Positions 29,175-33,065 of a stretch of DNA of 33,065 nt are shown here, piece after piece. The translations under genes were made by a program, and so were the position numbers. Every line of letters starts with the position of its first letter. Positions within the stretch are counted from its first letter, which is position 1. A model generated the notes under the pieces. The model saw only the letters and a list, made by a program, of their open reading frames with translations. It made no database searches and was not told the DNA's origin. Origin of the DNA: Candidatus Methanomethylophilaceae archaeon (lineage in GTDB: Archaea > Thermoplasmatota > Thermoplasmata > Methanomassiliicoccales > Methanomethylophilaceae); NCBI GenBank assembly GCA_944320495.1, contig CALUHR010000004.1, forward strand, positions 1 to 33,065. The letters run 5' to 3'.

Positions 29175-29683
29175 GCGACGTCATGAGGGCCATCTCCGTC
29201 GACAAGGTCGTCGTCAACATCGGCGTCGGCGAGGCCGGAGAGAGGCTCGTCAAAGCGGAGAAGGTCCTGGAGATGGTCACCGGGCAGAAGCCCGTCGAGA
29301 CCGTGTCCAAGACCGTCAACAGGGACCTCGGCATCAGGGTCGGAATGCCCCTGGGATGCAAGGTCACCCTCCGCGGGGAGGCCGCCGAGGAGTTCGTCAA
29401 CAGGGCCCTCGCCATCAGGGAGAGGCGCATCCCCGAGTACTCCTTCGACAAGGAGGGCAACATGTCCTTCGGAATCTCCGACTACACGGATTTCGACGGC
29501 ATGAAGTACGACCCCGAGATCGGTATCTTCGGAATGGACATCAGCGTCGTCCTGAAGAGGCCCGGCAAGAGGGTCGCCGTCAGGCCCCTCCTGAGGAGGA
29601 GGATCCCGGTCAGCCACCGTGTCGACCGCGCCGAGGCGATCCAGTTCATGAAGGACAAGTTCGAGGTTCAGGTGATCGAATGA
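29171..29683 (+). CDS. rpl5: 50S ribosomal protein L5 (uL5)
   Basis: 170 aa. [17 protein letters not shown] at the N-terminus, then [20 protein letters not shown] and [24 protein letters not shown] (in part), and the archaeal end [19 protein letters not shown]. It binds 5S rRNA together with L18, and both the 5S gene and L18 are in this window. ATGA overlaps at both ends. Confidence 0.96.
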   Translation: MSDVMRAISVDKVVVNIGVGEAGERLVKAEKVLEMVTGQKPVETVSKTVNRDLGIRVGMPLGCKVTLRGEAAEEFVNRALAIRERRIPEYSFDKEGNMSFGISDYTDFDGMKYDPEIGIFGMDISVVLKRPGKRVAVRPLLRRRIPVSHRVDRAEAIQFMKDKFEVQVIE

Positions 29684-29826
29684 AGCCGAAGAAGCAGTTC
29701 GGAAGGTCTGTCGGCTGCACCCGCTGCGGACGCAGGAGGGGGATCATCAGGAAGTACGGCATGCACCTTTGCCGCCAGTGCTTCAGGGACATGGCCCCCG
29801 AGCTCGGATTCAAGAAGTATTCGTGA
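29680..29826 (+). CDS. rps14: 30S ribosomal protein S14, zinc-binding type (uS14)
   Basis: 48 aa, the short zinc form: CTRC (Cys13, Cys16) and CRQC (Cys31, Cys34) hold the ion, with [21 protein letters not shown] as core. It sits in the 30S head. The ATG overlaps the L5 stop. Confidence 0.95.
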   Translation: MKPKKQFGRSVGCTRCGRRRGIIRKYGMHLCRQCFRDMAPELGFKKYS

Positions 29827-29836
29827 GGTGTTCAAG

Positions 29837-30226
29837 ATGCAGAGCGATCCACTCAACGACGCAATGTGCGTCATCAAGAACGCGGCACTCGACGGTAAAT
29901 CCGAGTGCATGATACAGCCTTCATCCAAGCTCATCGGGCGTGTGCTCAAGGTCATGCAGGACCGCGGATACATCACCCAGTTCGAGTACGTCGAGGATGG
30001 CAAGGCGGGCAAGTTCCGCGTCATGCTCGATGGAGCCATAAACAACTGCGGCGTGATCAAGCCCAGGTACTCCGTCAAAGTGGCGGACGTCGAGAGGTTC
30101 GAGGCGAGGTTCCTCCCCGCCCAGGACTTCGGACTCCTGATCATGTCCACAACCGCAGGGGTCATCACGCAGGACCGCGCCAAAGAGCTCGGAATCGGCG
30201 GGAAACTCCTCGCTTACGTGTACTGA
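29837..30226 (+). CDS. rps8: 30S ribosomal protein S8 (uS8)
   Basis: 129 aa from the ATG at 29837, preceded by GAGGTG; a GTG at 29828 lies within that motif. Conserved: SDPLNDAMCVIKNAALDGK, SKLIGRVLKVMQDRGYI and the C-terminal signature FGLLIMSTTAGVITQDRAKE. It is a primary 16S-binding protein. Confidence 0.96.
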   Translation: MQSDPLNDAMCVIKNAALDGKSECMIQPSSKLIGRVLKVMQDRGYITQFEYVEDGKAGKFRVMLDGAINNCGVIKPRYSVKVADVERFEARFLPAQDFGLLIMSTTAGVITQDRAKELGIGGKLLAYVY

Positions 30227-30235
30227 GGAATAAGA

Positions 30236-30787
30236 ATGACAATAGCAGGGAAAATCGAAAGCACCATCGCTATACCCGGCGGCGTGACGGTGTCCCAGGA
30301 CGGAGGCGTCCTGACCGTCAAGGGCCCTAAGGGAGAACTTAGCAGAAACTTCGCGCACCCTGGAATCGACATGGCGGTCAAAGACGGGGAGGTCAGCGTC
30401 AGCTGCGAGTACCCCAGGATCAAGGACAAGGCTATGGTCGGAACCTATGTCGCGCATGTAAGGAACATGATCCACGGCGTGACCGAGGGATACACCTACC
30501 ACCTCAAGATCGTCTTCTCCCACTTCCCCATGAAGGTGACTGTGAAGGGAGACCGCGTCGAGATCAACAACTACATGGGAGGCCACGCCCCCCGCTACGC
30601 CAACATCGTCAAGGGCTGCACCGTCAAGGTGAACGGCCAGGATGTCACCGTCGAGGGCATCGACATCGAGGCCTGCGGCCAGACCGCAGCCAACCTCGAG
30701 AGGGCGACCTCCAGGCTCGGCTTCGACAAGAGAACGTTCCAGGACGGAATCTACATCGTCCAGAAGTCCCACAAGGTGAAAGAATGA
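30236..30787 (+). CDS. rpl6: 50S ribosomal protein L6 (uL6)
   Basis: 183 aa with the two repeated L6 domains: IAIPGGVTVSQDGGVLTVKG and YTYHLKIVFSHFPMKVTVKG, then the signature DIEACGQTAANLERATSR. The archaeal end FQDGIYIVQKSHKVKE is present. The stop overlaps the L32e ATG. Confidence 0.96.
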   Translation: MTIAGKIESTIAIPGGVTVSQDGGVLTVKGPKGELSRNFAHPGIDMAVKDGEVSVSCEYPRIKDKAMVGTYVAHVRNMIHGVTEGYTYHLKIVFSHFPMKVTVKGDRVEINNYMGGHAPRYANIVKGCTVKVNGQDVTVEGIDIEACGQTAANLERATSRLGFDKRTFQDGIYIVQKSHKVKE

Positions 30788-31449
30788 CTGTCAAGAATCT
30801 CACTGACCTGAACGGTCTCAGCGACAAGAACGTCGAGGAGCTGCAGGCCATCGGCATCACCAACGTGGCCGAGCTCAAGGAGGCCATCAACGACGACGCC
30901 AAGATCAAGACCGTCATCAAGGCCTGCTCGGGAGTCGGACCCAAGACCGTCGCCGCGTGGAAATCCGCCCTCGAGGAGGAGTCCGCGCCCGCAGAGGTCG
31001 TCGAGGAGTCCACCGAGGTCGTCGAGGCTACGCAGGGCGGATACGTCGTCAAGCTCAAGCCCGAGCTCGACTCCGAGACCGCCGACGCTCTCGCCAAGAG
31101 GGCCATGATCTCCGGAAGGAGGCCGGCCTTCAAGAGGCAGGAGTGGTTCAGATACGCCAAGCTCGGCGAGAACTGGAGGAAGCCCAAAGGTATCCACTCC
31201 AAGATGAAGAGGGGCCTGAAGAGGCGCCCGCCCATGGTCGAGGTCGGATACCGCGGACCCGCAGAGGTCAGGGGACTCCACCCCTCGGGATTCGAGGAGG
31301 TCATGGTCTACAACGTCGACGGGCTCGAGGGCATCGACCCCAAGAAGCAGGCCGTCCGCATCGGCGGCACCGTCGGAACCAAGAAGAGGATCGCCATCGA
31401 GGACAGGGCGGACGAGCTCGGAATCAGGGTCCTCAACAGGATGGTGTGA
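30784..31449 (+). CDS. rpl32e: 50S ribosomal protein L32e (eL32) with N-terminal helix-hairpin-helix extension
   Basis: 221 aa, clearly longer than the roughly 130-aa core. Residues 1-62 look like a helix-hairpin-helix unit (LTDLNGLSDKNVEELQAIGI, CSGVGPKTVAAWKSAL), followed by an acidic linker with repeated EEV/EVV (about 63-85). The eL32 core runs from about 88 to 221 (RPAFKRQEWFRYAKLGENWR, GLHPSGFEEVMVYN, AVRIGGTVGTKKRIAIEDRA). HhH units bind nucleic acid without sequence preference. ATGA overlap with L6. Confidence 0.95.
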   Translation: MTVKNLTDLNGLSDKNVEELQAIGITNVAELKEAINDDAKIKTVIKACSGVGPKTVAAWKSALEEESAPAEVVEESTEVVEATQGGYVVKLKPELDSETADALAKRAMISGRRPAFKRQEWFRYAKLGENWRKPKGIHSKMKRGLKRRPPMVEVGYRGPAEVRGLHPSGFEEVMVYNVDGLEGIDPKKQAVRIGGTVGTKKRIAIEDRADELGIRVLNRMV

Positions 31450-31451
31450 GC

Positions 31452-31913
31452 ATGGCCGATCTTAGAAACCAGAGGAGGATGGCCGCGGAGATCCTCAAGT
31501 GCGGAGAGAACAGGGTCTGGATGAACCCGGACCGCCTCGACGAGGTCGAGGACTGTATCACCCGCGCCGATGTCCGCACCGCCATCGCGTCCGGCCTGAT
31601 CAAGGCGAAGCCGAAGAACGGCACGTCCAAGGCCAGGATAAGGTACGCCGCCGGCCAGAAGGCCAGCGGAAAGAGGAAGGGCCCCGGATCCAGGAAGGGA
31701 ACCGCCAACGCCCGCGTCCGCGACAAGGAGCGCTGGATGGCGACCATCAGGCCCATCCGCGACGAGCTCAAGGCCATGAGGGCCAGCGGCGAGATCACCC
31801 CCGCCGTCTACAGGCTGTACTACAGGAAGGCCAAGGGAGGCATGTTCAGGTCCCGCGGGCACCTCAGGCAGCACATGACGGCCGCAGGACACCTCAAGGA
31901 GGAGGAGAACTGA
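31452..31913 (+). CDS. rpl19e: 50S ribosomal protein L19e (eL19)
   Basis: 153 aa. Start ADLRNQRRMAAEILKCGENRV is diagnostic, with WMNPDRLDEVEDCITRADVR, the basic segment GQKASGKRKGPGSRKGTANA and the C-terminal helix GMFRSRGHLRQHM. It forms intersubunit bridges. The start is 2 nt after the L32e stop; its stop overlaps the L18 ATG. Confidence 0.96.
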   Translation: MADLRNQRRMAAEILKCGENRVWMNPDRLDEVEDCITRADVRTAIASGLIKAKPKNGTSKARIRYAAGQKASGKRKGPGSRKGTANARVRDKERWMATIRPIRDELKAMRASGEITPAVYRLYYRKAKGGMFRSRGHLRQHMTAAGHLKEEEN

Positions 31914-32413
31914 TGGCAACCGGTCCTAGATACAACGTAGCGTTCCGCAGGAGGAGAGAGGAGCGCACCAACTACTACTCCCGCAAGAAACTGCTCTCGA
32001 GCCACGAGGCCAGGGCGGTCGTCAGGAGGTCCAACAAGAACGTCACCATCCAGTTCGCCGAGTTCGGCATGGAGGGCGACAGCATCCTCGCCTCCGCGAG
32101 CACCAGGGAGCTGGCCGGCATGGGCTGGACCCGCTCCTGCTCGTCCATCCCCGCCGCGTACCTCGTCGGGTACCTCGCCGGGAAGAGGGCGGTCAAGGCC
32201 GGCATCGAGTACGCTGTGCTCGACATCGGCATGCAGAAGGTCCAGCACGGCGGCGTCCTCTTCGCCACCGTCGCCGGAATGTGCGACGCCGGACTGGAGG
32301 TCCCCCACGGAGAGGACGTCCTCCCCGACGAGGACAGGATCCTCGGAAAGCACATCGACGAGGCCATCGAGGCCGAGATGAACGGCATCAAGCAGAAGAT
32401 GGAGGCTGAGTGA
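31913..32413 (+). CDS. rpl18: 50S ribosomal protein L18 (uL18)
   Basis: 166 aa, archaeal/eukaryal form. Start ATGPRYNVAFRRRREERTNY, then KNVTIQFAEFGMEGDSILASA, GYLAGKRAVKAGIEYAVLDIG and a C-terminal PHGEDVLPDEDRILGKHIDE. It binds 5S rRNA with L5. TGATG overlap with L19e; S5 starts 1 nt after the stop. Confidence 0.96.
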   Translation: MATGPRYNVAFRRRREERTNYYSRKKLLSSHEARAVVRRSNKNVTIQFAEFGMEGDSILASASTRELAGMGWTRSCSSIPAAYLVGYLAGKRAVKAGIEYAVLDIGMQKVQHGGVLFATVAGMCDAGLEVPHGEDVLPDEDRILGKHIDEAIEAEMNGIKQKMEAE

Positions 32414-32414
32414 A

Positions 32415-33065
32415 ATGGCAGACTGGGTTCCCAAGACTAGGCTGGGGCAGATGGTCCTCAACGGTGAGATCACCAACATGAGCGACGCCCTGGCGACCAA
32501 GCTGCCCCTGCGCGAGCCCGAGATCGTGGACATCCTCCTCCCTGACCTCAAAGACGAGGTCATCGACCTGAACATGGTCCAGAGGATGACCGATTCCGGA
32601 AGGAGGGTCAGGTTCGCCGTGACATGCATCGTCGGAAACGGCGACGGATTCATCGGCATCGGCAGGGCCAAAGGAAAAGAGGTCGGACCTTCTATCAAGA
32701 AGGCCATCGACAACGCGAAGCTGAACATGATCGAGATCAAGAGGGGATGCGGATCCTGGCAGTGCGGATGCGGCCAGGCACACAGCCTTCCCTTCGAGGT
32801 CGTCGGATCCACCGGATCCGTCACCGTCAGCCTGAAGCCCGCACCCCGCGGAGTCTCCCTGGCCGTCGGAGACGTCGCCAAGAGCCTCCTGACTCTTGCC
32901 GGTGTCCGCGATGCATGGGGTTTCGCCAGAGGAAACACCAAGACCAAGGTCAACTACGCCATGGCAACGTTCGAAGCGCTTAAGATGACTTCCCGCATGA
33001 GGGTCACCGACGAGCAGGCCCAGAGCCTGAACATCGTCTCCGGACCCACCGGAATCACCTACGCC
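32415..33065 (+). CDS. rps5: 30S ribosomal protein S5 (uS5), 3' end cut by window edge
   Basis: 217 codons without a stop before the edge. The double-stranded-RNA-binding S5 domain is at about 55-115 (RRVRFAVTCIVGNGDGFIGIG), followed by an archaeal cysteine block CGSWQCGCGQAHSLPF and the C-terminal S5 domain (APRGVSLAVGDVAKSLLTLAG). The last residues (SGPTGITYA) suggest that only a few codons are missing. It acts at the mRNA decoding and entry region. Confidence 0.96.
   Translation, partial: MADWVPKTRLGQMVLNGEITNMSDALATKLPLREPEIVDILLPDLKDEVIDLNMVQRMTDSGRRVRFAVTCIVGNGDGFIGIGRAKGKEVGPSIKKAIDNAKLNMIEIKRGCGSWQCGCGQAHSLPFEVVGSTGSVTVSLKPAPRGVSLAVGDVAKSLLTLAGVRDAWGFARGNTKTKVNYAMATFEALKMTSRMRVTDEQAQSLNIVSGPTGITYA

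Noticed and set aside
1..33065. Mobile element, prophage or CRISPR array
   Set aside because: No transposase, integrase, cas gene, terminal inverted repeats or regularly spaced direct repeats were seen; the only long repeat is the amt-glnK duplication.

Overview
The window reads as a high-GC methanogenic archaeon, most likely of the order Methanomassiliicoccales (inferred from gene content, with no database comparison). Archaeal markers are an S10/spc ribosomal cluster with archaeal-eukaryal proteins (S4e, L32e, L19e, aIF1, Rnp1), archaeal NAC, AlaX, the methanopterin enzyme MptA, the archaeosine enzyme RaSEA, TATA (box A) promoters about 25-30 nt before leaderless starts, and an initiator tRNA-Met. 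Bacterial-looking additions include a bacterial-type AspRS and GC hairpin plus T-run terminators.

Layout. 1-113: an orphan 5S rRNA (minus strand) cut by the window edge, with its own TATA box. 240-2928: a DUF2188-like gene, a minus-strand operon alaX > NAC > hypC, and a divergent Lrp/AsnC regulator. 3046-8551: tRNA charging, with aspS on the plus strand and gatC-gatA-gatB on the minus strand. AspRS carries residues associated with a nondiscriminating enzyme, which fits a transamidation route to Asn-tRNA(Asn). Between them lie a strongly operator-flanked promoter with a tiny basic ORF (5026-5198) and an ABM-domain gene whose stop codon is out of frame by one base.

8589-10918: a Schlafen AlbA_2/HATPase-type regulator broken by an internal deletion, with a four-half-site operator upstream, then a DUF2284 cysteine-rich protein divergent from a TPR protein. 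11001-14925: two tandem amt-glnK cassettes (ammonium transporter plus PII), each preceded by the same 18-bp palindrome. 15028-21952: initiator tRNA-Met, SCP2-like protein, rnhB, mptA, an aldo/keto reductase with two ferredoxin-type clusters, an archaeal homologue of the human CDIN1 nuclease, an FAD/NAD(P) disulfide reductase, RaSEA and a DUF5611-like protein.

22012-33065: a promoter with a leader of about 170 nt and 22 tightly packed translation genes (L3 to S5, running off the right edge), mostly joined by ATGA/GTGA/TGATG overlaps.

No CRISPR array, insertion sequence, integrase or rRNA operon is visible. The most interesting signals are regulatory: three different palindromic operator systems (5026-5068, 9751-9788, and the pair 11001-11018 / 13116-13133), the small ORF, and the CDIN1-like nuclease. 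Start codons were chosen from family alignment, Shine-Dalgarno spacing and TATA distance; alternatives are given where they compete.
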